From contig NZ_JAMGBB010000001.1 of the NCBI RefSeq assembly GCF_023516505.1, positions 2,465,001-2,529,000 of the forward strand: a DNA stretch of 64,000 nt. The letters run 5' to 3'. Numbering within the stretch: position 1 is the first letter of the stretch; each line of letters opens with the position of its first letter. Of the stretch, positions 32,582 through 43,300 are shown piece after piece. Under the pieces are notes generated by a model that did not search any database, was not told the origin of the DNA, and was given only the letters and a program-made list of their open reading frames with translations. This stretch comes from Sphingomonas brevis (GTDB taxonomy: Bacteria > Pseudomonadota > Alphaproteobacteria > Sphingomonadales > Sphingomonadaceae). Made by a program: the position numbers and the translations under genes.

Positions 32582-34377
32582 CCGCCTATAAAATCGTCGA
32601 TCATGTCTATGATGTCGTCGTCGTCGGCGCCGGCGGGTCCGGCCTTCGCGCGACCATGGGTGCGGCCGAAAAGGGCCTGAAGACCGCCTGCGTCACGAAG
32701 GTCTTTCCGACCCGCAGCCACACCGTCGCGGCGCAGGGCGGAATCGCCGCCTCGCTTGGCAACATGGGGCCGGATCACTGGACCTGGCACATGTACGACA
32801 CCGTCAAGGGGTCGGACTGGCTCGGCGACCAGGACGCGATCGAATATCTGGTCCGCGAGGCTCCGGCGGCGGTTTACGAACTTGAACATGCCGGGATGCC
32901 GTTCAGCCGGACCGCAGAGGGCAAAATCTACCAGCGCGCCTTTGGCGGCATGACCCAGAACATGGGGGAGGGACCGGCCGCTCAGCGAACCTGTGCCGCC
33001 GCCGACCGGACCGGCCATGCCATGCTCCACACGCTCTACCAGCAGAGCCTGAAGTATGACGCCGACTTCTTCATCGAATATTTCGCCCTCGACCTGATCA
33101 TGGAGGACGGCGCATGCCGTGGCCTGGTCGCGCTGTGCCTCGACGACGGATCGATCCACCGCTTCCGCGCGCAAGCGGTGGTTCTGGCGACCGGCGGTTA
33201 TGGCCGCGCTTACTTCTCGGCGACCTCGGCTCACACCTGCACTGGCGACGGCAACGCCATGGTCCTCCGCGCGGGCTTGCCGCTGCAGGACATGGAGTTC
33301 GTCCAGTTCCACCCGACCGGCATTTACGGCGTCGGCGTTCTGATCACCGAAGGCGCGCGCGGCGAGGGCGGATACCTTACCAACAGCGAGGGTGAGCGGT
33401 TCATGGAGCGCTATGCTCCCTCGGCCAAGGACCTCGCCAGCCGCGACGTCGTGTCGCGGTCGATGGCGATGGAGATTCGCGAGGGCCGCGGCGTCGGCGA
33501 GCGGAAGGATCATATCTTCCTCCACCTCGACCATATCGACCCCAAGATCCTGCATGAGCGGCTTCCCGGAATCACCGAGACCGGCAAGATTTTCGCCGGG
33601 GTCGACCTCACCCGCCAGCCGCTGCCGGTGGTGCCGACGGTCCATTATAATATGGGCGGGATCCCGACCAATTATCATGGCGAGGTGGTAACGCTGAAGG
33701 ACGGCCAGCCGGACAGCGTGGTCCCTGGCCTGTTCGCGGTCGGCGAGGCAGCCTGCGTCTCGGTCCATGGCGCCAATCGTCTCGGCTCCAACAGCCTGAT
33801 CGACCTGGTGGTGTTCGGCCGCGCCGCCGGCCTCCGTCTCGCCGAGGTGATCAAGCCTGGCGCCGCCCAGCCGCTACTCAAGGACGGCGCATCGGACCTG
33901 GCGTTGACCCGGCTCGACAAGTTCCGCCACGCTGAAGGCTCGCTGCCGACCGCCGAAATCCGCGACGAGATGCAGCGTACGATGCAGGCCGATTGCGCCG
34001 TGTTCCGCACCGAGCGCACGCTGGAGGAAGGCCAGTCGAAAATCGACGCGGTCTACAAGAAGATGGCTGACATTCGCGTTTCCGACCGCAGCCTCATTTG
34101 GAACAGCGACCTCGTCGAAACGCTCGAGCTCGACAATCTTATCGCCCAGGCGGTGGTCACCATGCACTGCGCCGCCAACCGCAAGGAAAGCCGCGGCGCG
34201 CATATGCACGAGGACTTCCCGGAGCGCGACGACAAGAATTGGATGAAGCACACCGTCGCCTGGTTCGACGGCTGGGGCGGCCACGGAGGCGGCGTCAAAA
34301 TCGACTATCGCCCGGTCCACACCTACACGCTCACCGACGAGATCGACTACATCAAGCCCAAAGCGCGGGTGTATTAA
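32578..34377 (+). CDS. sdhA: Succinate dehydrogenase flavoprotein subunit
   Basis: Catalytic FAD subunit oxidising succinate to fumarate in the TCA cycle. It has 599 residues with the dinucleotide-binding start [20 protein letters not shown] and the covalent-FAD histidine in [16 protein letters not shown]. Substrate-site residues are visible in [20 protein letters not shown] and in [20 protein letters not shown], and the C-terminal KHTVAWFDG is present. The usual partner sdhB is not next to it: the following genes are an MBL-fold hydrolase and a LOG protein. Confidence 0.97.
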   Translation: MTAYKIVDHVYDVVVVGAGGSGLRATMGAAEKGLKTACVTKVFPTRSHTVAAQGGIAASLGNMGPDHWTWHMYDTVKGSDWLGDQDAIEYLVREAPAAVYELEHAGMPFSRTAEGKIYQRAFGGMTQNMGEGPAAQRTCAAADRTGHAMLHTLYQQSLKYDADFFIEYFALDLIMEDGACRGLVALCLDDGSIHRFRAQAVVLATGGYGRAYFSATSAHTCTGDGNAMVLRAGLPLQDMEFVQFHPTGIYGVGVLITEGARGEGGYLTNSEGERFMERYAPSAKDLASRDVVSRSMAMEIREGRGVGERKDHIFLHLDHIDPKILHERLPGITETGKIFAGVDLTRQPLPVVPTVHYNMGGIPTNYHGEVVTLKDGQPDSVVPGLFAVGEAACVSVHGANRLGSNSLIDLVVFGRAAGLRLAEVIKPGAAQPLLKDGASDLALTRLDKFRHAEGSLPTAEIRDEMQRTMQADCAVFRTERTLEEGQSKIDAVYKKMADIRVSDRSLIWNSDLVETLELDNLIAQAVVTMHCAANRKESRGAHMHEDFPERDDKNWMKHTVAWFDGWGGHGGGVKIDYRPVHTYTLTDEIDYIKPKARVY

Positions 34378-34458
34378 GCCGGTCGCCTCGTCCTTTCGTC
34401 GAAGCAGGCTTCCTGATTGGCAAAATCGGTGATTTGCTTCCCAAAAGGGGAGGCGGCG

Positions 34459-35433
34459 ATGCAGCGTTCAATCTTGTTGGTTGTGGCAGCGGCGGGGCTG
34501 CTGACCGGCGCCGCGGCGCCCAAGGTCAAGCTTGTCGAGCCCAGCTACACGCTGATTCCGGGCTCCGTGCCGCTCGACAAGGGCCCAGATGGCAACAGCA
34601 TCTTCCTCGATGCACCGCAGGGCCTGATCGTCGTCGATACCGGCCGGCACCCCGAGCATGCCGAACTTTTGCTGGCTTACGCGAAACAGCGGGGCAAGCC
34701 GATCGCGGTAATCGTCAACACCCATTGGCACCTCGACCACACCACCGGCAATTATGACATTCGCACGGCCTATCCCCGGGCGCAGGTCTATGCGACGACC
34801 GCCATCGAAGGAGCGCTGAAGAGCTTTCTCCAGCGTGGCCGCGAGCAGACCGACAAGCGCCTCGCCGATCCCAAGACTCCGGCGGACGTCAAGGCGCAGC
34901 TGATCCGCGCCCGCCACCGCCTCGACAATCCCGACACGCTCCGCCCGACCGTCCCCGTGACCAAGTCGGCAATAATGAAGATCGCCGGGCGCAAGCTCGA
35001 CGTCCACGTCGCGCCCTATGCCGCGACCGAGGCCGATCTGTGGCTTTACGTGCCGGACGAGGGGCTGGCGATCGTCGGCGACCTGGTGGTCGATATCGTG
35101 CCGTTCATGGATACCGCCTGCGCCGAAGGTTGGCAGAAGGCACTGGGCGAGGTGGCGGCGACGCCGTTCACGAGGCTGATCCCCGGCCATGGCGCGCCGA
35201 TGAATCGCGACCAGTTCAACCAATGGCGCAAGGCGTTCGACAATTTCATCGACTGCGGCCAGTCGATCCGCCTCAAGGAAGAATGTGTCGCCGGATGGAA
35301 ACGCGATGCGGCACCGTTCATCGATGCCGAGCACGGCGACTATGTGACGGAAGCCGCTGGATATTATCTCGATACGCGGCTCCGTTCCTCGCCCGAAGAG
35401 CGGCAGAAATACTGCAAGCCTGGAGGCGTTTGA
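34459..35433 (+). CDS. MBL-fold metallohydrolase, exported
   Basis: A 324-residue metallo-beta-lactamase-fold protein with a signal peptide (ILLVVAAAGLLTGAAA). Zinc motifs are NTHWHLDHTTGN, a later acidic residue in LAIVGDLVVD, and LIPGHGAPM. It has a C-terminal extension of about 80 residues (FNQWRKAFDNFIDCGQ; CVAGWKRDAAPFID; YLDTRLRSSPEERQKYC) with several cysteines. It does not follow the B3 lactamase pattern of the other MBL gene in this window, and the substrate is unknown. The ATG has GGGGAGGC upstream. Confidence 0.87.
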   Translation: MQRSILLVVAAAGLLTGAAAPKVKLVEPSYTLIPGSVPLDKGPDGNSIFLDAPQGLIVVDTGRHPEHAELLLAYAKQRGKPIAVIVNTHWHLDHTTGNYDIRTAYPRAQVYATTAIEGALKSFLQRGREQTDKRLADPKTPADVKAQLIRARHRLDNPDTLRPTVPVTKSAIMKIAGRKLDVHVAPYAATEADLWLYVPDEGLAIVGDLVVDIVPFMDTACAEGWQKALGEVAATPFTRLIPGHGAPMNRDQFNQWRKAFDNFIDCGQSIRLKEECVAGWKRDAAPFIDAEHGDYVTEAAGYYLDTRLRSSPEERQKYCKPGGV

Positions 35434-35476
35434 GGCTTTGCGCTTGTCGCGGCTGACGCTAAGCCGCTCCCCCGAT

Positions 35477-36337
35477 ATGACTGATCCCAAACCTCCGAAG
35501 CGGATTTTCGCCGAAGCCAAGGTCGATGCCCGCGCCGCGGTGCATGTGCCTTCCAGCCCGCAAACCCAGAGCGAGGCCTATAAGCTCGCCTTCCAGGACA
35601 ATGAGTTCCTGCTCCGCCCCGACCTTCGGCCGGTGCGTTTCCAGCTCGAGCTGTTGAAGCCCGAATTGCTGATGAATGAGGCCAACATCGCCTCGACCTT
35701 CGTCTTCTACGGCTCGGCCCGCGTGCCCGAACCGTCCAAGGCCCACGCGCTGCTCGAAGCGGCGCGGACCGACTGGGACAAGAAGGTCGCAGAGCGGCTG
35801 GTCGCCAAGTCCCATTATTATGACGAGGCAAGGAAACTCGCGGCTCGCGTCAGCAAGCATCCGGTTGACGAGGACGGCAAGCGCCACTTCGTCGTCTGCT
35901 CGGGCGGCGGCCCGTCGTTCATGGAGGCCGCCAACCGCGGCGCACAGGATGTCGGCGTGGATTCGATCGGGCTTAACATCGTGCTCCCGCACGAGCAGCT
36001 GCCCAATAATTATGTCACTCCGGACTTGAGCTTCCAGTTCCACTATTTCGCGCTGAGGAAGATGCATTTCCTGCTCCGCGCCCGCGCGGTGGCGGTGTTC
36101 CCCGGCGGGTTCGGCACGTTCGACGAAATGTTCGAACTTTTGACCCTGATCCAGACCGGCAAGGTCCGGCCGCTGCCGATCCTTCTGTTTGGCCGCGAAT
36201 TCTGGGAGCGGGTGATCGATTTCGAAGGGCTGGCCGAGGAGGGCGTTATCTCGCCCCACGATCTCGACCTCATCACCTGGGTCGAAACGGCGGAAGAGGC
36301 ATGGGACGCCGTCTGCCACCATTATGAGGTCTGCTGA
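35477..36337 (+). CDS. LOG family protein (nucleotide 5'-monophosphate phosphoribohydrolase-like)
   Basis: A 286-residue Rossmann-fold protein of the LOG (lonely guy) family, which cleaves the N-glycosidic bond of nucleoside 5'-monophosphates, in some cases producing cytokinins. Signature motifs are FYGSARVPEP, CSGGGPSFMEAANRGAQDVG and FPGGFGTFDEMFELLTLIQ. It is longer than the 190-residue plant-type enzymes, with an N-terminal extension of about 70 residues, as in the larger bacterial subgroup. The ATG at 35477 was chosen; a TTG at 35438 preceded by TTGAGG is an alternative. Confidence 0.87.
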   Translation: MTDPKPPKRIFAEAKVDARAAVHVPSSPQTQSEAYKLAFQDNEFLLRPDLRPVRFQLELLKPELLMNEANIASTFVFYGSARVPEPSKAHALLEAARTDWDKKVAERLVAKSHYYDEARKLAARVSKHPVDEDGKRHFVVCSGGGPSFMEAANRGAQDVGVDSIGLNIVLPHEQLPNNYVTPDLSFQFHYFALRKMHFLLRARAVAVFPGGFGTFDEMFELLTLIQTGKVRPLPILLFGREFWERVIDFEGLAEEGVISPHDLDLITWVETAEEAWDAVCHHYEVC

Positions 36338-36360
36338 CTATTAATCTCCAGCGGACACAT

Positions 36361-36391
36361 AAAGGGCGGCTCGAGGCCGCCCTTTCTATTT
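36361..36391 (+). terminator. Intrinsic terminator after LOG family gene
   Basis: Perfect 7-base stem GGGCGGC and GCCGCCC with loop TCGAG, followed by TTTCTATTT. It lies 24 bases after the LOG gene stop, and the leading AAA gives partial bidirectionality towards the convergent cytochrome c gene. Confidence 0.85.
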
Positions 36392-36418
36392 GATCGGCAC
36401 GCCGGCCTACACGCCGGT

Positions 36419-37063
36419 CTATTTGTCGGCAGGCTTGGCCGGTGCGGCCTCGTTGCCAGCCGGAGCAGCTTCATTGCCCGCTGCCACATCCTTGCCGTCC
36501 GCTCCCTTGTCGTCGGCCGCCGCGGTAGCTTCGGCCGGGGCGGCGGGTAGCGGCTTCGGCGCGTCGCTATGCGCGTTCAAAAAGGCGATGACATTGGCGC
36601 GATCCTCGGGATTGCCGAGGCCGGCGAAGGTCATCTTGGTGCCCGGAGCGAACTTCTTGGGGTTGGACAGCCAATCGCTGAGGCTGTTCCAGTCCCAGTT
36701 GCCGCCCTTGCCTGACAGCGCCTCGGAGAAGGCGAAGCCATGCGCGCCCTTGCCGACCGGCTCGCCCAGCACACCCCACAGATTCGGGCCGAGCGCATTG
36801 GCTCCGCCCTTGTCGGCATTGTGGCAGGCGGTGCACTTCTTGAACACCTGCTCGCCCTTGGTCGGGTCGGCCGAGGCCAGGTAGAATTCGATCGGCTTGG
36901 CCGCCTCGGCGGTTGCCCCTTCGACTTCGACGCCCTCGATCGGATAGCCCATCGTTTCCGGCCGGTGCGTGTTGAACACTTCGGATGAGACGATCGACGA
37001 GCCCAGCGCGACGATACCGGCGAACAGGACCCAGCCGGCGATAGTGTTGTTGCGATCGTTCAT
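36419..37063 (-). CDS. Membrane-anchored cytochrome c
   Basis: A 214-residue c-type cytochrome with an uncleaved N-terminal anchor (TIAGWVLFAGIVALGSSIV). The heme site is KKCTACHNADKGG, followed by GPNLWGVLGEPVGKGAHGF and the axial Met in PGTKMTFAGLGNPEDRANV. The C-terminal 40 residues are low-complexity Ala/Pro/Glu with a tandem GNEAAPA repeat. It resembles the CycM/cytochrome c552 type that carries electrons between the bc1 complex and oxidases. Convergent with the LOG gene across a terminator. Confidence 0.92.
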   Translation of the reverse strand: MNDRNNTIAGWVLFAGIVALGSSIVSSEVFNTHRPETMGYPIEGVEVEGATAEAAKPIEFYLASADPTKGEQVFKKCTACHNADKGGANALGPNLWGVLGEPVGKGAHGFAFSEALSGKGGNWDWNSLSDWLSNPKKFAPGTKMTFAGLGNPEDRANVIAFLNAHSDAPKPLPAAPAEATAAADDKGADGKDVAAGNEAAPAGNEAAPAKPADK

Positions 37064-37127
37064 GAAACCCCTGCGGACAAGCCGAATGGAAAGAAACCGT
37101 GCCAGCGCCTTTAAGACGGAGCCTTGC

Positions 37128-37988
37128 TTACATCAAGCCATCGACCCAGCGTTCCAACAAGGTTCGGGCAATGGCCCATTTGGGCGGCGCCTGGAACGGT
37201 GCCGAGGCATCTCCGGCAAGGGCGGCAACCACCTCGTCGCGACTGAACCAGCGGGCGTCGTCGAGCTCGTTGCGGTCGATCTCCAATTGGTCGCTTGCGG
37301 CAATCGAGTGCGCCCCGATCATCAGCGACGACGGGAACGGCCAGGGCTGACTGCACAAATAGCGGACGTCGCCAACCTCGATTCCGGCCTCTTCCTTGAG
37401 TTCGCGCGCGACCGCATTTTCGATCGATTCGCCCGGCTCGACGAAACCCGCGAGCGCCGAATAGCGGCCGGGCGGATATTGCGGCTGGCGCCCCAGCAGC
37501 AGCTTGCCCTCATGCTCCGCCAACATGATCACCACCGGGTCGGAGCGCGGATAATGTTCTGCGCCGCAGTTCGGGCAGGCGCGCGACCAGCCGCCGCGAT
37601 TGGGCTCGGTCCGATGCCCGCAGACCGAGCAATGGCTGTGACGGCGATGCCAGTTCGCCAGGCTGAGCGCGGCCGAGAAGGTCGGCGCATCCCTGGCGTC
37701 GAGCTGCGCCAGCAAATGGATGTGGGCATAGGCATTGGCCGGCGTGCTTCCGTCGGGCAAGCTGGAAAAGCGCGGCGCGCCATTGTCGAAGCCCAGGAAC
37801 AGCGGCGGCTCGCCAGTCACTGCTCCCCAGCAAAGCTTGCCCTCTTCGTCGAGTGCAGGCGCGCCTTCGACCCACTGCAATTCTCGCGCATCGGGCCGAT
37901 CGAGAAACGCTGCGACAGCCGCCGGATCGGCGCGCAGATGGTCGGCGCGGTCGAGGCCTTCGCCACTGAAGAATGGATCAGGCGGCAA
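37128..37988 (-). CDS. nudC: NAD(+) diphosphatase (RNA deNADding Nudix hydrolase)
   Basis: A 286-residue Nudix enzyme that splits NADH/NAD+ to NMN and AMP and can remove NAD caps from RNA. It has a four-Cys zinc ribbon (CSVCGHR...CPNCG), a Nudix box (GFVEPGESIENAVARELKEE followed by AG) and the NudC-specific SQPWPFPSSLMIGA. There is no convincing ATG. The best start is a TTG with AAGGAAG three bases upstream, giving an 11-base overlap with the mutY 3' end; upstream of it the frame is only a shadow of mutY. The gene is translationally coupled to mutY. Confidence 0.9.
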   Translation of the reverse strand: MPPDPFFSGEGLDRADHLRADPAAVAAFLDRPDARELQWVEGAPALDEEGKLCWGAVTGEPPLFLGFDNGAPRFSSLPDGSTPANAYAHIHLLAQLDARDAPTFSAALSLANWHRRHSHCSVCGHRTEPNRGGWSRACPNCGAEHYPRSDPVVIMLAEHEGKLLLGRQPQYPPGRYSALAGFVEPGESIENAVARELKEEAGIEVGDVRYLCSQPWPFPSSLMIGAHSIAASDQLEIDRNELDDARWFSRDEVVAALAGDASAPFQAPPKWAIARTLLERWVDGLM

Positions 37989-38982
37989 GGGCTTCCTTTC
38001 TGGTGACGACTGAATCGACGGCCTTTCGGTAGAGTGTAGGCAAGCCTGCCCCGCTGATCGAGTTGAGCGGTTGCCACCAGCCATCACCAATCGGCTCCGA
38101 CCGGGCAACGATATGCAGGGATAGCGTGAAATGCGTGAAGCCGTGCGCAATACTGGTCAGCGTCGGCCCGGCAGGCCATTCGTCTCCCCACTCCGGGCCC
38201 GGCAGCGCCGCCATTCCGCCGAGCATGCCCTTGGCCGGGCGACGGACGAGCCAGATCGCGTCATTGCGCTCGATCCACCAGGCCAGGCCATGCCGATGCG
38301 GGCGCTCGAGTCTCGCTTTTGCAACGGGAAAGGCTTCGGGATCGCCGCCGGCGAATGCCATGCAGTCGGCTGAGAGTGGGCATGCGGCGCAGTCGGGCCG
38401 CTTCGGCCGGCAGACGGTCGCGCCAAGATCCATCATCGCCTGCGCATAATCGCCCGGCCGGTCGGTTGGTGTCATCGCGTCCGCGAATCTCCGGATTTCG
38501 TCGCCGGCCTTTTCAATTGGGCGGTCGATGCGATTGTGACGGGCAACGATCCTGGCGACATTGGTGTCGACCACGACCGCCCGTTCGCCGAAGGCGATGG
38601 CAGCGATTGCCGCGGCGGTATAGGCGCCCAGCCCTGGCAATTCGCGCAAGGCCGCCTCGGTTCGAGGGAAGCCGCCGAGCGCCGCCACCTCTCTTGCGCA
38701 TGCGATCAAATTTCTTGCCCGGGCGTAATAGCCAAGACCGGCCCATTCGCTCAGCACCTCCTCGTCCGGCGCCGCGGCCAGCGCTTCGACCGTCGGCCAG
38801 CGGGCGATGAACCGGCGGAAGCGCGGCTTCACCGTCGCGACCGTGGTCTGTTGCAGCATCACCTCGCTCAGCCACACGATATAGGGGTCGGGCGGGGCGC
38901 TTCCGGGCGGGCTTCGCCACGGCAAGGCCCGTGCATATCGGTCATAATGAGTCAGGAGCCGTTCAGCGGCACTGGCGAGCAT
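37978..38982 (-). CDS. mutY: A/G-specific adenine DNA glycosylase
   Basis: Base-excision enzyme that removes adenine mispaired with 8-oxoguanine. The 334-residue product shows the catalytic Glu in WLSEVMLQQTTVATVKPRF, the helix-hairpin-helix LPGLGAYTAAAIAAIAFGER, and the catalytic Asp in VVDTNVARIVAR. A [4Fe-4S] ligand set has C-X6-C-X2-C-X5-C spacing (CRPKRPDCAACPLSADC). The C-terminal Nudix-like domain that recognises 8-oxoG follows. The gene is divergent from dciA, with the starts only about 10-28 bases apart. Confidence 0.95.
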   Translation of the reverse strand: MLASAAERLLTHYDRYARALPWRSPPGSAPPDPYIVWLSEVMLQQTTVATVKPRFRRFIARWPTVEALAAAPDEEVLSEWAGLGYYARARNLIACAREVAALGGFPRTEAALRELPGLGAYTAAAIAAIAFGERAVVVDTNVARIVARHNRIDRPIEKAGDEIRRFADAMTPTDRPGDYAQAMMDLGATVCRPKRPDCAACPLSADCMAFAGGDPEAFPVAKARLERPHRHGLAWWIERNDAIWLVRRPAKGMLGGMAALPGPEWGDEWPAGPTLTSIAHGFTHFTLSLHIVARSEPIGDGWWQPLNSISGAGLPTLYRKAVDSVVTRKEALAA

Positions 38983-39009
38983 GAAAGCGCTATGGCATGG
39001 TCGTTACAA

Positions 39010-39564
39010 ATGGCGAAGTCCCCGCGTCCCGAATCCAAGGAAGAAGCTCCGCGCGTCGGCCATGTCCGCGCGTGCGGCGACCTTGTCAGCGATATTGCTG
39101 GAATTACCTTCAAGCGATTCGGATTCATGCAGGGCGCGGTGGTCAGCCGCTGGGCGGAAATCGTCGGTGAGCGCTATGCCAGGGTGTCGACCCCGGAATC
39201 GATCCGCTTTCCGGCGGGCAAGAAGTCGGGCGGAACGCTGACCCTGAGCGTCGAGGGCGCTCATGCGCCCCTGATCCAGCATCTCGGCCCGCTGATCATC
39301 GAGAGGGTCAATCGCTTCTTCGGTTATGAGGCGGTCACCAAGGTCGCCTTCAGCCAGGGACGGATACCTAGAGCCAGGTCACCGATCGAGCGGCCGCCGC
39401 TTGCCGCGGTGCCCAAGGAGCTGGGCGAAGGCTTGCGCCAGATCGCCGACCCTGAGCTTCGAACCGTGCTCGAATCGCTTGCCGGCAAGCTCGCCGGGTC
39501 GCGCGGCGCTCCCGCTGTCGACAAGCTTCCTTCCACTCCAATTCCAATCATCCGGAGCAAATGA
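39010..39564 (+). CDS. DUF721 / DciA-like protein
   Basis: A 184-residue protein of the DUF721 family. The N-terminal domain matches DciA, the ancestral loader or helper of the replicative helicase DnaB (LELPxRWAEIVGERYARVST-type region; GTLTLSVEGAHAPLIQHL; ERVNRFFGYEAVTKVAF). A low-complexity tail follows. The ATG at 39010 (MAKSPRPESKE) is preferred because homologues I recall begin this way; an in-frame ATG six codons earlier is possible, and neither has a good ribosome site. Its stop overlaps the DsbA-like gene. Confidence 0.83.
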   Translation: MAKSPRPESKEEAPRVGHVRACGDLVSDIAGITFKRFGFMQGAVVSRWAEIVGERYARVSTPESIRFPAGKKSGGTLTLSVEGAHAPLIQHLGPLIIERVNRFFGYEAVTKVAFSQGRIPRARSPIERPPLAAVPKELGEGLRQIADPELRTVLESLAGKLAGSRGAPAVDKLPSTPIPIIRSK

Positions 39565-40313
39565 CCCCCATGAGAATCTCTGTCCTGTTCCTCGCCTCGG
39601 CGGCGCTGCTCGCCACTGCCTGCAACGCTGAAAAAAGCGCGAGCAATTCGAGCGGCGCGGAAGTCGCCGCGGCGCCGGTGCCGGCGCCCAACAACGGCGA
39701 CTGGTCGACCATCGTCAAGAAGTCGGCCGAGGGCGGCTTCGTCATGGGCAATCCCAACGCCAAGGTGAAGCTGGTCGAGTTTGGCTCGCTTACTTGCCCG
39801 CACTGCGCCGAGTTCGAGCATCAGGGCGCCCAGGCACTGGTCGACAATTATGTGAAGAAGGGCCTGGTTAGCTGGGAATTCCGCAACTACGTCCGCGATC
39901 CGTTCGACATGACCGCGACCCTGCTGGCCCGCTGCGGCGGCGAGGCAAGCTTCTTCGGCCTCACCCGCAACCTGTTTGCCGACCAGAAGGACTGGATCGG
40001 CAAGGTCCAGGCGGCAGACCAGGCTACGATCCAGAATCTGCAGACGATGTCCCCGGCCCAGCAATTTTCGGCGATCGCCGATCTTGCCGGGTTGAAACAA
40101 TATGCCTCGATGCGGGGCGTTCCGCGCGCCAAGGGCGATCAGTGCCTGGCCGACGAGGCGGAGATCAACAAGCTGGTCCAAATGAACACCGACGCCGGGA
40201 CGACCTACAATATTCCGGGTACGCCATCCTTCCTGATCAACGGTTCACTGGTCGAGCAGACCGCCACTTGGGAAAAGCTCGAGCCGGCCATCAAGGACGC
40301 GCTTGCAAGCTGA
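39561..40313 (+). CDS. DsbA family thiol:disulfide protein, lipoprotein
   Basis: A 250-residue exported thioredoxin-fold oxidoreductase. The signal peptide ends in a lipobox (ALLATAC, Cys21). The active site is TCPHC (Cys79 and Cys82), in the same context as DsbA/DsbG-type proteins (VKLVEFGSLTCPHCAEFEHQ), and the cis-proline loop is NIPGTPSFLINGS. It should introduce disulfides into periplasmic proteins; a dsbB gene for its reoxidation lies about 9 kb away in this window. It overlaps dciA by four bases and precedes smc by 22 bases. Confidence 0.92.
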   Translation: MTPMRISVLFLASAALLATACNAEKSASNSSGAEVAAAPVPAPNNGDWSTIVKKSAEGGFVMGNPNAKVKLVEFGSLTCPHCAEFEHQGAQALVDNYVKKGLVSWEFRNYVRDPFDMTATLLARCGGEASFFGLTRNLFADQKDWIGKVQAADQATIQNLQTMSPAQQFSAIADLAGLKQYASMRGVPRAKGDQCLADEAEINKLVQMNTDAGTTYNIPGTPSFLINGSLVEQTATWEKLEPAIKDALAS

Positions 40314-40335
40314 TGGAGCGTGAGGGGGTAAATCG

Positions 40336-43300
40336 TTGCGTTTCCGCCGGCTGAAACTCACCGGCTTCAAGAGCTTCGTCGAGCCTGCCGAACTCAGAAT
40401 CGAGCCGGGGCTAACCGGCGTGGTCGGCCCGAACGGCTGCGGCAAGTCCAACCTGCTTGAGGCGATCCGCTGGGTGATGGGCGAAGGATCGCCCAAGTCG
40501 CTGCGCGGCGGCGGGATGGAGGATATTATCTTCGCCGGCACTGCCACCCGGCCGGCGCGCGACTTCGCCGAAGTGTCGCTGCTGATCGAGCGCGAGGCCG
40601 GCGACGCCGATAACGACGAAAATAGCGAGAGCGAAGTGACCCGCCGGATCGAGCGCGGCGCCGGCTCCGCTTACCGGATCGACGGGCGCGATGTCCGCCA
40701 GAAGGACGTCTCGCTGCTGTTCGCCGACGCCGCAACCGGTGCTCATTCGCCGGCGCTGGTCAGCCAGGGGCGGATCGGCGCGGTGATCGCCGCAAAGCCG
40801 GTCGAGCGCCGGATGATGCTGGAAGAGGCGGCGGGCATTTCGGGCCTCCATGCGCGCCGCAAGGATGCCGAGCAGAAGCTCCGCGCGACGGAAGCCAATC
40901 TCCAACGGCTCGACGAGCTACTGACGGAGCAGGAGGCGCGTGCTTCGGCGCTCAGGCGGCAGGCGCGGGCAGCCGAACGCTACCGCGCGCTGACCGACAA
41001 GATCCGGCTGGCCGAGGGCAAGCTGCTCTATTCGCGCTGGTCAGACGCCGACCGCGCGGCGGCTGAAGCGGCCGAGGAAGCCAGGATCGCGGAGGGCGAG
41101 GTCGCCCGGTTGCAGCAGGCGGTCCTTGCCGCGCAATCGCTTCAGGAACAGGCCGCCGGCGCGCTGGCCGAGCGGCGCAACTCCGCCGTCGCGGCGCGCG
41201 ATGCCGGCCGCACCCTGGCGCATGAACTGGCCACCGCCCGTGCCAAGCGCGATACGGTGGTGCGCCGGCTAGCGGAACTGGAGCGCCTTTCGCAGGCGCT
41301 ATCGGCCGAAACCGCGCGCGAGGTGGCATTGAAGGCCGACGCGGCGAGGGCGATCGACACACTCGACCAGGAACGGCGTGCGATCGAGGAACGGCTGGCC
41401 GATGCCGAGACGATCGCCGCCCGGATCGCGACCGAACTGACCCAAACCGAGGCGGAATCCCGCGAAGCCGAAGCCGCCCTTGCCGGAGTGTTGGCGCGTG
41501 AAGCCGCCATGCGGGCCGAACGCCGCGTGGCCCAGGCCGCGCTGGATGCCGCCAATGCGCAGGCGGCGCGCTTCGCCGCCGATGCCGATCGGCTGATCCA
41601 GCAGCTGGCCGGGATTGGCGACGGTTCGGCGGAGCGCGCATCGATCGGGCAAGCGCAAGCGGCGGCTGACGAGGCCTCTCGCCAGCTTGCCGATGCGGAG
41701 GTGGCGCTGGCCCAGGCCGAGCAGCAACGCGCGGACGCGGCGACCGCCCGCGACGAGGCTGAAAGCGCGCTGGCGGCAGCTCGTGCGGCGCAGAGTGCGG
41801 CCAAGGCCGAACGCGACGCGTTGGCGCGGGCGCTCGACCATGGAGGTGGCGCGGCGCTGACCGAGCTCAAGGCCGCGCCAGGCTATGAGCGCGCGCTCGC
41901 GGCGGCACTTGGCGAAGATATTGAGGCGGTGCTTGGCAGCGAAGGTCCGCGCCGCTGGCAAGGCAGCGACGGGGAGGCTGGCGATCCGCCGCTGGCAGTC
42001 GGCCTCGAACGACTGCTCGATCATGTCGACGCGCCGGCGGCCCTGCGCCGCCGCTTGGCGCAGGTCGGCGTTGTTGAAAGCGACTCGGGTCAAATACTGG
42101 CGGTCGGCCAGCGGCTGGTTACTTTTGATGGCGTCATGCGGCGCTGGGACGGTTTCGTCAGCGTCGGCGGCGGCGCGGCTGCAGCCGAGCGGCTGTTGCG
42201 TGCCAATCGGCTGACCGAAATCGACCGGCAACTGCCCGGGCTTGAGCAGGCCGTTGCTGGCGCCCAGGCAGCACGTGACGCCGCCGCCCAGGCGGTCGAA
42301 ACGCATCGGGCCGAGGCCGAAGCCGCGCGCAAGGCCGCGTCCGAGGCCGAACGGGCCGGTCGTGACGCGACCCGGGCTGGCGATGTCGCCACTGCCGCGC
42401 TTGAGCGGCTCGACGCCCAGCGCTCGGGGATTGAGGAGCGCCGCGCCGACCTGGTGCCACTGGCCGAAGCGGCGAAAGAGGCCGTCGACGTCGCGACCCG
42501 AAATCTTGCTGCCCTGCCCGACCCCGACACGCTGCAGGCCGAGGTCGAAGCGGCTCGCGCCAAGGCCTCGACGGCCGGCGAGGCGGTCGCCGACTGCCGC
42601 GCTCGTTCGGCGACCCGGGCCCGTGAAACCGCTGCCGATCGCGAGCGCCACGCTGCCGCCGGCCGAGAGTCAGGGGAATGGCGCACCCGTTCGCTCCAGG
42701 CCGAGAAGCGGCTTGCCGAAACCGCCGCCCGGGCGATGGCGATGGAGGAGGAACAGGAGGAGCTGGCCGATGAACCTGCGCGCCACGCCGCCGACATCGA
42801 CCGGATCGAGCGCGACGCGGCGACCAGTGAGGCGGAAATCGCCAAGACGGCCGAGGCCGAGCGTGACGCTCAGGAGGCCGTGGCCGTCGCCGCCAGAGCC
42901 CTTGCCGAGGCAGGGGAAGCTTCCGCCGCGGCCCGCGAAGCTCGCGCCGGAGCCGCTGCCCGCGCCGACGCCCATGTCGAACGGCGGATGGAGTTTGCCC
43001 GATTGTGCGGGGAAAAATTCGAATGCCCGCCGCCATTATTGCCGGAAAAGCTGGGATTCGACTCCGCCAACCTCGGCGACCCGGAGATCGAGAAGGAAAC
43101 GCTCGACCGCCTGACTGCGGAGCGCGAACGGATTGGCCCGGTCAACCTTGTCGCGGAGCAGGAGCTGGCCGAGCTCGACACCAGCCGCGAAACCAATGTC
43201 GCCGAGAAGGAAGAGCTGGCTCAGGCGATCCTCCGCCTGCGCGGCTCGATCGGCAGCCTCAACCGCGAAGGCCGCGTTCGGCTACTCGATGCGTTCGAGA

